A stretch of 8,543 bases of DNA from Actinomycetota bacterium (GCA_003541285.1 DPMS01000724.1:4902-13444), one strand, 5' to 3'. Numbered from the stretch's first letter, positions 1-6,604 are shown. The notes: generated by a model not told the origin, from the letters alone. Translations and numbers: made by a program.

Positions 1-536
1 CGATCCTGGACGCCGACAAGGAGGGGTTCCTGCGGTCGGGGACATCGCTCATCCAGACCATCGGCCGGGCCGCCAGGAACGTGTCCGGTCAGGTCCACAT
101 GTATGCCGACCAGATCACACCGTCGATGCGGCGGGCGATAGACGAGACCAACCGGCGGCGGGATAAGCAGGTCGACTACAACCGCGAGCATGGGATAGAT
201 CCGACACCGCTGCGCAAGCGGATCGCTGACATCCTCGACCAGCTGATCCGGGAGGAGGCGGACACCGAGAGGCTCATCGGTGGCGGCGGACGGCAGCAGA
301 GCCGGGGTAAGGCGCCAGTGCCCGGGCTGTCGTCGCGTGCGCGTGCCGCCGCGGCGGCCGGGCCAGGCCAGGGCGGCGGGGAAGCCCGCAGTGACCTGAT
401 CGCACTCATCTCCGAGCTCACCGAGCAGATGCACGTTGCGGCGGCGGAGCTGCAGTTCGAGGTCGCGGCCAGGATCCGGGACGAGATCAGGGACCTGAAG
501 CACGAGCTGCGCGGCATGCAGGCCGCCGGCGTCTGA
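1..536 (+). CDS. uvrB: UvrABC system protein B, C-terminal part (5' end outside window)
   Basis: UvrB is the helicase-like damage-verification subunit of nucleotide excision repair. It is loaded by UvrA and then recruits UvrC to cut on both sides of the lesion. The reading frame is open from base 3 (the first two bases belong to a split codon) and gives 177 residues of a protein usually near 700. It starts in the last helicase motif: ILDADKEGFLRS, then the motif VI stretch SLIQTIGRAARN with its arginine finger region, then VSGQVHMYADQITPSM and the AIDETNRRR block, all hallmark UvrB sequence. A Gly/Ala/Arg-rich linker (about 270-390) follows. The end is a UVR domain (LIALISELTEQMHVAAAELQFEVAARIRDEIRDL split over 397-515), the coiled-coil hairpin that binds UvrC and UvrA. 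The stop is TGA at 534-536. No truncation or frameshift is visible in the part seen. Confidence 0.97.
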   Translation, partial: ILDADKEGFLRSGTSLIQTIGRAARNVSGQVHMYADQITPSMRRAIDETNRRRDKQVDYNREHGIDPTPLRKRIADILDQLIREEADTERLIGGGGRQQSRGKAPVPGLSSRARAAAAAGPGQGGGEARSDLIALISELTEQMHVAAAELQFEVAARIRDEIRDLKHELRGMQAAGV

Positions 537-560
537 GCCCGCCAGGTTCTGAGAGTCCCA

Positions 561-590
561 CCCGGGCGCCTGGCCACCTGCCGGCCCGGG
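561..590 (+). terminator. Possible uvrB terminator hairpin
   Basis: CCCGGGC (561-567) is the exact reverse complement of GCCCGGG (584-590), separated by 16 nt. It lies 25 nt past the uvrB stop. No T-tract follows, which is common for actinobacterial terminators but weakens the call. Confidence 0.35.
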
Positions 591-709
591 AACGGCCGCA
601 CGGCTGACGTGCTGGATCTGCATCGGGCTGGAATGTCTCTGCCGCCCGTGCCGCGGTGCCAGAGGTACGCGCTGGATGGGCGAGCCCTGTTGAATCATGT
701 GAGAATTCT

Positions 710-737
710 TGGACATCTGTGTACTACCGGGGATAAT
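710..737 (+). promoter_or_regulatory. Sigma-70-type promoter for the aldose epimerase gene
   Basis: TGGACA (710-715, 5 of 6 to TTGACA) is followed after 16 nt by GATAAT (732-737, 5 of 6 to TATAAT). Read one base earlier, TTGGAC gives a 17-nt spacer. Transcription would begin near 744, leaving a leader of about 140 nt. This is the best consensus promoter in the window and sits in its most AT-rich patch, which suggests a housekeeping-sigma promoter of fair strength. Confidence 0.6.
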
Positions 738-884
738 GTACGGCTTTTTCCGTTTGAATTTGTCGCTTTTTTTGGCTCAGGGGGTACCGCCCCGGTCCGG
801 TGAGGCGCAGGATTGCCTGGGGGACCACGTTCTGCATTCCAAGGGGACTGACGTCCCAACTCAACGGAGAGGCAAGGAGTGAAC

Positions 885-2243
885 ATGCGTATGCGGTTAA
901 CGCGCAGGCCTGCCTGGTATGGGCTGCGAGCCGGAGTGGCCGCGGTTCTGATGCTCGGCACGGGAGGGCTGGCCGCAGCGGCCAGTGCAGCTGCGTCACC
1001 CGCGGCGTCGGGGGGCAAGCACTGCAGCACGTCCATCACGGAGGACAACTTCGGCACAGCGAACTCGGGGCCGTACGGCGGCGATCAGACGGTAAAGCGC
1101 TACACCATGACCAACAGCAACTGCATGCGGGTCAGGGTCTTCACCTATGGCGCCACGGTGCAGTCGATCACGGTTCCCGCCAAGCACGGCCAGATGGTCA
1201 ACGTCGTGCTCGGCTTCAACACCCTGAGCGACTACGTCAACCTGGCCAGCCCGCCACCGACATCGCCGGATTTTGGCGGTCCCTACTTCGGTGAGACCAT
1301 CGGCCGGTACGCCAACCGGATCGGCGGCGCCTCGTTCATGCTGGACGGGACGAAGTACACCTTGCCGGTCAACAACGGGCCCAACACGCTGCACGGTGGC
1401 TTCGTCGGCTGGGGAAACCGCGTCTGGCAGGACCCGACCACCAGCAGCACCAGCAACAGTGTGTCGGTGACGATGACGCTGGTCTCCCCGAACGGGGACG
1501 AGGGCAGCGGCCTGCTGCCCAACACCAAGGTCTATGAGGCAAACTGCTCCATTCCTTCGGCCCCGCCGACGACGTGCACGGGCTTCCCGGCCCAGGTCAC
1601 CACAAAGGTCACCTACACCCTCGACAACGGCAACCGGCTCTCGATCCATTACAGCGCGCACAACGACGACCCGACGCTGCCGACTGTCATCAACCTGACC
1701 AACCACAGCTACTTCAACCTGGCGGGCGAGGACTCAGGGCCGGCATATGGCCAGGAGGTCCTCATCAACGGCAGCGCCATCACGCCGACCGACGCCAACC
1801 TGATCCCGACGGGCGAGATCGCATCGGTCACGGGCACGCCGTTCGACTTCCAGACTTTCCACACCATCGGTGCGCGGATCGGCGACGCGACCGCCACCCT
1901 GGGCAACCAGCTGGTCCTCGCACATGGCTACGACCACAACTGGGTGCTGAACAGCACCGGCCCGACGTTCGCCGGGCTGCGGCTCGCCGCCAAGGCCCTG
2001 GACCCGGCAGGCAAGCGCTCGCTCACCGTCTGGACCGATGAGCCGGGTGTGCAGTTCTACTCCGGCAACTTCCTTGACGGGCACCTGGTCGGCATCAGCG
2101 GTCACACCTACCGGCAGACCGCGGGTTACACGTTCGAGACCCAGCATTTCCCGGACTCGCCGAACAAGTCGAATTTCCCGTCCACCGTCCTGAAGGCAGG
2201 AGACACGTTCAACTCAACAACCATCTTCGCGTTCAGCTTCTAG
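885..2243 (+). CDS. Secreted aldose 1-epimerase (galactose mutarotase family)
   Basis: Aldose 1-epimerases interconvert the alpha and beta anomers of galactose, glucose and related sugars. This one is 452 residues against about 340-350 for cytosolic GalM. The excess is an N-terminal export signal (positive MRMRLTRR, hydrophobic stretch about 15-30, Ala-rich cleavage zone about 31-42) and loop insertions, including a Cys-containing one near residues 220-235 (NCSIPSAPPTTCTG). Family motifs in order are YGATVQSITVP, GRYANRIGGASF, NTLHGG (His170), SPNGDEGSG, LTNHSYFNL (His274, expected general acid), GTPFDF, YDHNWVL and FETQHFPDSPN (Glu418, expected general base). The key residues are therefore present and activity is likely. 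ATG 885 is preferred because AAGGAG (874-879) sits 5 nt upstream. GTG 879 would overlap that site but could use GGAG at 866-869. The gene appears monocistronic between its own promoter and a strong terminator. Export suggests a role on extracellular sugars; this is inference. Confidence 0.93.
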   Translation: MRMRLTRRPAWYGLRAGVAAVLMLGTGGLAAAASAAASPAASGGKHCSTSITEDNFGTANSGPYGGDQTVKRYTMTNSNCMRVRVFTYGATVQSITVPAKHGQMVNVVLGFNTLSDYVNLASPPPTSPDFGGPYFGETIGRYANRIGGASFMLDGTKYTLPVNNGPNTLHGGFVGWGNRVWQDPTTSSTSNSVSVTMTLVSPNGDEGSGLLPNTKVYEANCSIPSAPPTTCTGFPAQVTTKVTYTLDNGNRLSIHYSAHNDDPTLPTVINLTNHSYFNLAGEDSGPAYGQEVLINGSAITPTDANLIPTGEIASVTGTPFDFQTFHTIGARIGDATATLGNQLVLAHGYDHNWVLNSTGPTFAGLRLAAKALDPAGKRSLTVWTDEPGVQFYSGNFLDGHLVGISGHTYRQTAGYTFETQHFPDSPNKSNFPSTVLKAGDTFNSTTIFAFSF

Positions 2244-2254
2244 CTGACCACCGG

Positions 2255-2295
2255 GCGTTGTGCCCCGCCGCCGGCCCGGCGGCGGGGCACAACGC
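2255..2295. terminator. Strong bidirectional terminator hairpin
   Basis: A 20-nt arm (2255-2274, GCGTTGTGCCCCGCCGCCGG) is matched perfectly by its reverse complement at 2276-2295 with one base between, so about 18 pairs can form around a small loop. It lies 11 nt past the epimerase stop and 29 nt from the stop of the convergent Rieske gene, so it can serve both. There is no T-tract on either side. Confidence 0.8.
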
Positions 2296-2324
2296 TGCCA
2301 GGGGCCGGACAGCAGCTTCCGTCC

Positions 2325-2867
2325 TCAGCCCGCACCGGGCAGGCGGACCTGGATGATGCCGTCCGATATCCGGGTCTGAAAGGCGGCCTGCGGTGCGGTG
2401 GCCGGGCCATGCGCGACCGTCCCGTCGGCTACCCGGAAGACGCTGCCATGCCATGGGCATCTGAGGCAGCCGTCGTCGAGGGTGCCCTCGGACAGCGGCC
2501 CGGACCGGTGGCTGCACCTGTCGGCGAGTACCCGCACCTGGTCACCGTCACGGATGACCACCAGCCTGACGTCTCCGACGGACTGTCTCACCAGACGGGA
2601 ACCGGCAAGTTCTGCTACCGGCATCAGATCATGCCAGCCCGGTTCCACCGGGTGGGGTCCTGGCTGTGCCCGGCCGGCCAGCTGGACGCAGATACGGCGG
2701 CCCAGCAGACCGCCAACACCGGCCGCCGCGAGCCCGGCCAGCCGTAGCGCCCGGGGAGCGCCCGGGACGCGGGCCAGCCGTAGCGCCCGGGGAGCGCCCG
2801 GGACGCGGGCCAGCAGTGACGCCACAGCTGCTGCCTCAGCCTGTTCCAGATCGCTGACCAAGCGCAT
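2325..2867 (-). CDS. Rieske [2Fe-2S] domain protein, short form
   Basis: This is a small iron-sulfur electron-transfer or sensor-type protein of about 180 residues. The C-terminal half is a complete Rieske domain with both cluster motifs: CSHRSGPL (Cys118, His120) and CPWHGSVF (Cys137, His140). These are followed by the usual DGTVAHGPATAPQ loop. The domain is of the soluble, ferredoxin/oxygenase-like type, with no membrane anchor of the bc1 kind. In actinobacteria such domains often follow a DUF2231 membrane domain. Here only something resembling the end of that region remains (LAGLAAAGVGGLLGRR) and the HP...DLPIG-type start is absent. Residues 19-42 are a 12-residue unit (ARVPGAPRALRL) repeated twice, from a 36-bp DNA duplication. 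The ATG at 2867 is chosen because GGCAGG (complement of 2874-2879) lies 6 nt upstream. An upstream GTG at 2903 would add 12 residues but has no Shine-Dalgarno. The redox partner is unknown. Confidence 0.85.
   Translation of the reverse strand: MRLVSDLEQAEAAAVASLLARVPGAPRALRLARVPGAPRALRLAGLAAAGVGGLLGRRICVQLAGRAQPGPHPVEPGWHDLMPVAELAGSRLVRQSVGDVRLVVIRDGDQVRVLADRCSHRSGPLSEGTLDDGCLRCPWHGSVFRVADGTVAHGPATAPQAAFQTRISDGIIQVRLPGAG
2736..2814. repeat. 36-bp direct tandem repeat, about 2.2 copies, inside the Rieske gene
   Basis: Bases 2736-2771 recur without mismatch at 2772-2807, and the first 7 bases of the unit appear a third time (2808-2814). The period is a multiple of three, so the reading frame is kept and 12 residues are duplicated. 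Exact identity points to a recent duplication. Each unit also holds inner dyads of the GCGCCCGGG/CCCGGGCGC kind that could promote slippage. Confidence 0.95.
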
Positions 2868-3128
2868 AGGAAACCTGCCTGCCCCGCCGCAGGATGCCAG
2901 CACCAGCGCTAGGCGGCGGCAACCTGGTGACTTCTCTGTGAAACCCCACCCGATCGTGGCCCCCGGTGTTCGATAGCTGACTCTTTGGCGGTGATTTCAG
3001 TGATACCTCACACATACCCTGATTGAGGCCTTCGCAGACCAGCGAGCCCCCTTCGCGAGGGCCGGTGCCCGTCGCCCTGAACCTCCCGCCCGCCAGCCCA
3101 GGCTGGGCGCTGCCCCCGAGAGGACGCC

Positions 3129-3737
3129 ATGACCTGGGTGCTGTTCGACTACGGCGGGGTGATCTGCCGTCTGCAACCGGACGAGGACCTCGACCTGCTT
3201 GCCGCCGCAGCCGGCTGCTCCCGGCAGGCCCTGGCTGATGCCTACTGGTCCAGCCGGCTGGACTACGACCGGGGTGATCTGGACGCCTGGTCCTACTGGC
3301 AGAAGGTGGGCGAGGCGCTGGGGCGCGCCTTCTCTGCTGCCCAGGTGAAGGAACTGATCCGGCTCGACGTTGAGTCGTGGCTGCATCTGGACCCGGAGAC
3401 GGTGGCGCTGATAGAGCAGGTTTCCAGCGCCGGTCACCGCCTTGCCGTGCTGTCCAACGCGCCGGTGGAGCTTGCCGAGGCCGTGTCGGCGCTGCCAGTG
3501 GCGGGACATTTCATGGCTATGGCATTCAGCTGCTTCCTGCGCTCGGCCAAACCCGATCAGGCGTGCTATCAGGCAGTGCTGGACCGGCTCGGCGCCCGGC
3601 CCAGTGAGGTGATCTTCCTTGACGACCGGGCCGAGAACGTGACAAGTGCCTGCATGTTGGGCATCCGGGGCATACACGTCACGACTCCGGCGGCCATCTG
3701 GTCCGCGCTGGCCGCCCAGGGGATCGCCACGGGCTAG
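3129..3737 (+). CDS. HAD-family hydrolase, subfamily IA, YihX-like
   Basis: This is a 202-residue haloacid-dehalogenase superfamily protein, probably a cytoplasmic phosphatase acting on a small phosphorylated metabolite. All four HAD motifs are found. Motif I is VLFDYGGVI with nucleophile Asp7. Motif II is VLSNAP (Ser109). Motif III is the lysine of SAKPDQACYQ (Lys141). Motif IV is VIFLDDRAENV (Asp165, Asp166). A helical cap lies between about residues 15 and 90. In motif I the second Asp of DxD is replaced by Gly9; E. coli YihX (FDLGNVI), a glucose-1-phosphate phosphatase, shows the same change and is active, so loss of function need not follow. The closing LGIRGIHVTT also resembles that subgroup. 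ATG 3129 follows GAGAGGA (3118-3124) at 4 nt. The 261 bases upstream to the divergent Rieske gene hold no gene and no promoter I would defend. The substrate cannot be told from the sequence. Confidence 0.9.
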   Translation: MTWVLFDYGGVICRLQPDEDLDLLAAAAGCSRQALADAYWSSRLDYDRGDLDAWSYWQKVGEALGRAFSAAQVKELIRLDVESWLHLDPETVALIEQVSSAGHRLAVLSNAPVELAEAVSALPVAGHFMAMAFSCFLRSAKPDQACYQAVLDRLGARPSEVIFLDDRAENVTSACMLGIRGIHVTTPAAIWSALAAQGIATG

Positions 3738-3820
3738 TCCCGCTTGCCGATCATGGCTCTGACCTGCGATATCACGAAGCGGTAGCAGATTGTAACCGGA
3801 AGGCGGCGAACCTAAGTGGT

Positions 3821-3835
3821 CAGTCAATTTGACTG
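3821..3835. promoter_or_regulatory. Dyad upstream of the membrane protein gene (possible operator)
   Basis: CAGTCA-ATT-TGACTG is a perfect 6-bp inverted repeat around 3 nt, ending 18 nt before the GTG start at 3854. A weak -35-like TTGTAA (3790-3795) lies upstream with a poor -10 (TAAGTG, 3813-3818). If that promoter is used, the dyad would cover the start site, as an operator would. It could be chance. Confidence 0.3.
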
Positions 3836-3853
3836 CGGCGTAGGGTCGATGGT

Positions 3854-4786
3854 GTGTTGGTGAGTCTGACAGCTGCCATGATCGCGGCCTTGTGCTATGG
3901 CGTCGCCGCGGTCATGCAGGCGATGGCAGTGCGTGCCGCGAGCCGGCGCACGGCAGGGGCGACCAGCGGAGGCAGCACAGCTCTCGGGGGGGTTGACCCC
4001 AGCCTGGTCTTGCGCATGCTGCACCAGTGGCGCTTCATCGCCAGCCTTGCGCTGGATCTGATCGGGTTCGTCGCCCAGCTCGTGGCGCTGCAGCGGCTGC
4101 CGCTGTTCGCGGTCCAGGCGATGATCGCCGCGAACCTGGCGGTGACCGCCGTGGTCGCCGCCTGGCTGATGCACCTCGAACTTGCCTGGCGTGAATGGCT
4201 GGCGGTCGCCGGCGTGGTGGTCGGTGTCGGGATGCTGGGATCGTCGGCCGGTGAGCACGCGGCGACGGGGGTCAGTGCCGAGTTCAAGCTCGCGCTGATC
4301 ATGGCCGTGGCCGGCATCGCGCTGGTCGGGGTGGCAGCCTCCCGGCTGCGCCCGCCCGCCCGGACCCCTGTCCTGGGCGCGGTGGCGGGCCTGGGGTACG
4401 GCGTGCTCGCGGTGGCCGCGCGTGTCCTGCCCGGCTTCTCGCCCCAGCACCTCATCCGCGACCCGGCTGCGTATGCGCTGGCGGGGGCCGGCATCGTCTC
4501 CTTCATGCTGTACGCCACCGCGCTGGAAGACGGCAGCGTGACCGTGGCGACGGCAGCGGTTGTCCTGGCAGAGACAACACCACCGGCGGTTGTCGGGGTG
4601 ATGTTCCTGGGTGACCACACCCGGGCCGGGCTCGGCGGCATGGCCGTGCTCGGGTTCAGCCTCGCCGTGGTCTGCGCGGTAGCCCTGGCGCGGTTCGGGG
4701 AAACCGATGAGCAAGGCCTGACGGCTGCGCAGCGCCAGGTGATGCAATCGGCGGAGAGCGATCCGAGCCCCTACATCGCCTCTTGA
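3854..4786 (+). CDS. Multi-spanning membrane protein, DMT/EamA-like transporter
   Basis: This is a 310-residue integral membrane protein of the inner membrane. Hydrophobic segments fall at about residues 3-24, 61-80, 86-106, 113-129, 145-161, 171-191, 207-222, 229-252 and 259-280, so about nine helices are visible; DMT permeases usually have ten. The pattern of short helices rich in Ala/Val/Gly, the QRLPLFAVQAMIAANLAVTAV block in the first half and the ATALEDGSVTVATAAVVLAE block in the second are typical of the two EamA-like halves. A polar loop (about 28-58) separates helices 1 and 2, and a hydrophilic tail (about 282-310) ends the protein. The substrate is unknown; drug/metabolite export and NIPA-like magnesium transport are both possible. 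The start is uncertain: GTG 3854, TTG 3857 and GTG 3860 are adjacent, with only a weak TAGGG (3841-3845) upstream. The gene converges on the DUF35 gene with a 24-nt gap and no evident terminator. Confidence 0.8.
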   Translation: MLVSLTAAMIAALCYGVAAVMQAMAVRAASRRTAGATSGGSTALGGVDPSLVLRMLHQWRFIASLALDLIGFVAQLVALQRLPLFAVQAMIAANLAVTAVVAAWLMHLELAWREWLAVAGVVVGVGMLGSSAGEHAATGVSAEFKLALIMAVAGIALVGVAASRLRPPARTPVLGAVAGLGYGVLAVAARVLPGFSPQHLIRDPAAYALAGAGIVSFMLYATALEDGSVTVATAAVVLAETTPPAVVGVMFLGDHTRAGLGGMAVLGFSLAVVCAVALARFGETDEQGLTAAQRQVMQSAESDPSPYIAS

Positions 4787-4810
4787 CCCGGGTGGCGGGT
4801 TACCAGGGCG

Positions 4811-5221
4811 CTAACCGCGGGTGAGCCGGAAGTAGGGGAAGCTCTCGCCGGTCGGCGGGTGTGCGAAGTGGGCCTGTACCGGGTCGCCGGCATGCAGCGC
4901 CGCCGGGTCGCCGGTGTCCAGCCTGGTGTGCAGCCAGGGTCCTTCGTCGACTTCGACCAGGGCCAGCACGGTGGGCAGGGCCTCGCCTGCGGAGGCAGGG
5001 CGCGGGTACACGACCGCCCAGCTGATGAGGGTGCCGCGGCCGGAAGCGGGCACCCAGCCGGGCCCGTCGTCCCCGGTGGCCCCGCAGTCAGGGCAGCCAC
5101 CCGCCTCCGGCCCGAGCCAGGTGCCGCATGCGCGGCAGCGCTTGATCAGCAGCGTTCCCAGTGCCGCGGCGTCGAAGAAGGCGGCACTGCGCTCGTCCTG
5201 GCTGATGATGCCGATATCCAT
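4811..5221 (-). CDS. DUF35 zinc-ribbon/OB-fold protein, partner of a thiolase-like enzyme
   Basis: This 136-residue protein has the standard DUF35 architecture. An N-terminal helix (RSAAFFDAAALG) leads into a rubredoxin-like zinc ribbon with Cys29 and Cys32 (CRACG) and Cys43 and Cys46 (CPDCG). An OB fold then covers about residues 55-130 (GRGTLISWAVVYPRP, PTVLALVEVDEGPW, LHAGDPVQAHF). Proteins of this family are obligate partners of thiolase-like or SCP-x-type proteins and help bind acyl-CoA, as in BbsA with BbsB and the ChsH2 DUF35 domain with Ltp2. Here the thiolase-like gene lies immediately upstream on the same strand, 28 nt away, so the two are surely co-transcribed and probably form one complex. 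The ATG at 5221 has a GAGGA Shine-Dalgarno (complement of 5231-5235) at 9 nt. All four cysteines are present. The acyl substrate is unknown. Confidence 0.92.
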   Translation of the reverse strand: MDIGIISQDERSAAFFDAAALGTLLIKRCRACGTWLGPEAGGCPDCGATGDDGPGWVPASGRGTLISWAVVYPRPASAGEALPTVLALVEVDEGPWLHTRLDTGDPAALHAGDPVQAHFAHPPTGESFPYFRLTRG

Positions 5222-5249
5222 GGCAGCACGTCCTCGCTGGCAGCGCCGG

Positions 5250-6437
5250 TCAGGCGTGGGTATGGGGGCTGAGGATGAGGGTGGCGTGATGATCCAGGAT
5301 GCCGCCGTTCCCGCTCACCAGGATCGTGTCGGTGCGGGCGGACTGGCGATCACCGCCGTCGCCGCGGGCCTGGATGACCGCCTCGGACAGCGGTGTGAAC
5401 CCCCACATGTAGTACCCGGACAGCTGCCCGCCGCCGGTGTTGACGGGCAGCGAGCCGCCAGGCCCGAGCTCACCGCTGGCCGCCAGCGGCCCGCCCTCGC
5501 CCTTGGCGCAGAACCCGTAGTCCTCCAGCGAGACCAGCACCGTGTAGGTGTAGCAGTCATATAGCTGGCACATGGTGACGTCGCCGGGCCCGATGCCAGC
5601 CATGGCCATCGCGGCCGGCCCGGCTACCGCCGCGCCGGTGACCAGGCCGAAGTCGCTGCCCCGGGCCATCCGGTACCCCGGATGGCCCTGCCCCCAGCCC
5701 CAGATGTGCACTGGTGGGCGGTGTAGCCCAGCCGCCCGCTCCGCAGTCGTCACCACCACCGCGATCCCGCCGTTGGAGACCAGGCAGCAGTCGAGCAGAT
5801 GCAGCGGTTCGGCGATCCAGCGGGACGCCTGGTGGTCGGCGATGGTGAGCGGCTCCCGCTGCTCCGCCCGCGGGTTGCCGGCCGCCCATCGCCGCTGGGA
5901 GACCGCGATCGCCGCCAAGTGCTCGCTGGTCGTGCCGAACCTGGTCATGTGCCGGCGTGCCGCCAGCGCGTAGTGCGCTGTCACATTCCCGAACCCGAAG
6001 GCCCTGGAAAGACCGGCGAGCCCGGGCAGGCTGCCTGGTTCCCGCGCCGGGGCGGCCGCGCCGAACGCGGCGCCCGCAGGCGCCCCCTGCCGCCGGGGGG
6101 CATCGGCGAAAACGCAGGCCACGGCGGTCGCGGTACCGGTCAGCACGGCCATCGTGGCGATGGAGACGGCCACACCTGCCGATGCCCCGAGGGCGTTGAC
6201 CTGGCTGAGCAGCCGCAGATCGCGCAGGCCGAGGTCGCGCGCGAGGCCGATGCCCGGCTGCCCGCTGATACCGGGGCAGACGAGCAGCCCGTCGATCTCT
6301 GCCAGCGCGAGCCCCGCGTCCGCCGCGGCCAGCCGGACCGCCTCCGCCGCAAGCCGGCGGGAGCTGCGGCCGAGCACCTTGCCAAGCTCGGTCATGCCCA
6401 GGCCGGCGATCGCCGCGCCGGCCGGCCGCGCGTTCAC
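5250..6437 (-). CDS. Thiolase-like protein of the SCP-x/lipid-transfer type
   Basis: This is a 395-residue thiolase-fold protein. The N-terminus AAIAGLGMTELGKV and the GLLVCPG block fit the family. Position 81-90 reads NALGASAGVA, so Gly84 stands where a true thiolase has its acyl-accepting Cys. Later motifs are LLDCCLVSNGGIAVVVT (about 214-230), CQLYDCYTYTVLVSLEDYGFCAKGEGG split over 290-316 (Cys295), LPVNTGGGQLSGYYMWG (330-346) in place of the GHPxG loop, and GNGGILDHHATLIL at the end. This set marks the actinobacterial lipid-transfer-protein branch. Some relatives act as aldolases or thiolases on steroid or aromatic acyl-CoA only with a DUF35 partner, which follows 28 nt downstream. The start is GTG 6437, giving the family N-terminus; GGGAGG (complement of 6448-6453) lies 10 nt upstream. 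Beta-oxidation-type cleavage of an unusual acyl-CoA is the likely role, but no neighbouring catabolic genes indicate the substrate. A synthase or a purely scaffold role is also possible. Confidence 0.88.
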   Translation of the reverse strand: MNARPAGAAIAGLGMTELGKVLGRSSRRLAAEAVRLAAADAGLALAEIDGLLVCPGISGQPGIGLARDLGLRDLRLLSQVNALGASAGVAVSIATMAVLTGTATAVACVFADAPRRQGAPAGAAFGAAAPAREPGSLPGLAGLSRAFGFGNVTAHYALAARRHMTRFGTTSEHLAAIAVSQRRWAAGNPRAEQREPLTIADHQASRWIAEPLHLLDCCLVSNGGIAVVVTTAERAAGLHRPPVHIWGWGQGHPGYRMARGSDFGLVTGAAVAGPAAMAMAGIGPGDVTMCQLYDCYTYTVLVSLEDYGFCAKGEGGPLAASGELGPGGSLPVNTGGGQLSGYYMWGFTPLSEAVIQARGDGGDRQSARTDTILVSGNGGILDHHATLILSPHTHA

Positions 6438-6524
6438 CAGGTGCCAACCTCCCGACCGCCACGCGCCGGCTGACCTCGCCGCCGGCGGCGACTAACCATA
6501 CCGAACCGGTGCCAGCCGCCGGCC

Positions 6525-6559
6525 GGAGGTGAATTCTGATGACCGCGCTGATTGCGTAG
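6525..6559 (+). other. Mini-ORF with near-perfect Shine-Dalgarno upstream of pyrG
   Basis: GGAGGTGA (6525-6532) is a full anti-16S match. It lies 6 nt before ATG 6539, which opens a six-codon frame (MTALIA) ending in TAG at 6557-6559. Two further tiny frames follow: ATG 6563 (MRRYL, stop 6578-6580) and, overlapping it, GTG 6577 preceded by GGAG at 6567-6570 (14 codons, stop 6619-6621). It may be a leader peptide, the relic of a lost gene start, or chance. Whether it is transcribed is unknown. Confidence 0.35.
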
Positions 6560-6574
6560 GCCATGCGGAGATAT

Positions 6575-6603
6575 TTGTGATCAGACCGACGTACAGGTAT
6601 CAG
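6575..6603 (+). promoter_or_regulatory. Weak candidate upstream promoter for pyrG
   Basis: TTGTGA (6575-6580) and TATCAG (6598-6603) each match the sigma-70 consensus at 4 of 6 positions and are exactly 17 nt apart. The -10 lacks the conserved final T. If used, the pyrG leader would be about 170 nt long. Confidence 0.25.
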
Positions 6604-6604
6604 T

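Larger units (their letters stand above)
537..884 (+). other. Non-coding stretch between uvrB and the aldose epimerase gene
   Basis: No convincing gene is seen here. A 64-codon frame at 609-803 runs straight through the promoter and an AT-rich tract, has no good Shine-Dalgarno sequence and no recognisable protein. The stretch has four parts: a possible terminator hairpin; an unusually AT-rich island (about 690-780) with two T-runs; the promoter inside that island; and a leader of about 140 nt. The leader includes a small dyad GGGAC-TGAC-GTCCC at 844-857, just upstream of the ribosome binding site. Confidence 0.6.

Noticed and set aside
609..803. 64-codon plus-strand frame between uvrB and the epimerase gene
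   Set aside because: No good ribosome binding site, no recognisable protein features, and it passes through the promoter and the AT-rich tract without codon bias.
996..1706. Long minus-strand frame opposite the epimerase gene
   Set aside because: Arg/Val/Gly-rich composition typical of an antisense shadow in GC-rich DNA; the plus-strand frame has all GalM motifs.
2736..2814. 36-bp repeat considered as a CRISPR fragment
   Set aside because: The copies abut with no spacers, lie within a coding frame, and no cas gene is nearby; it is a tandem duplication.
3129..3737. HAD protein considered inactive because the second motif I Asp is Gly
   Set aside because: YihX-type HAD phosphatases carry the same substitution and are active, and all other motifs are intact, so it is not called a pseudogene.
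2997..3827. 276-codon minus-strand frame opposite the HAD gene
   Set aside because: Shadow of the HAD frame, which carries all four HAD motifs; I also looked here for a displaced DUF2231 domain and saw none.
4787..4810. Terminator between the convergent membrane protein and DUF35 genes
   Set aside because: Only a 4-bp GTTA/TAAC pairing is visible; too weak to call.
5557..6564. 335-codon minus-strand frame overlapping the thiolase-like gene in another frame
   Set aside because: Low-complexity Arg/Gly/Ala sequence with no motif; the thiolase frame accounts for the region.
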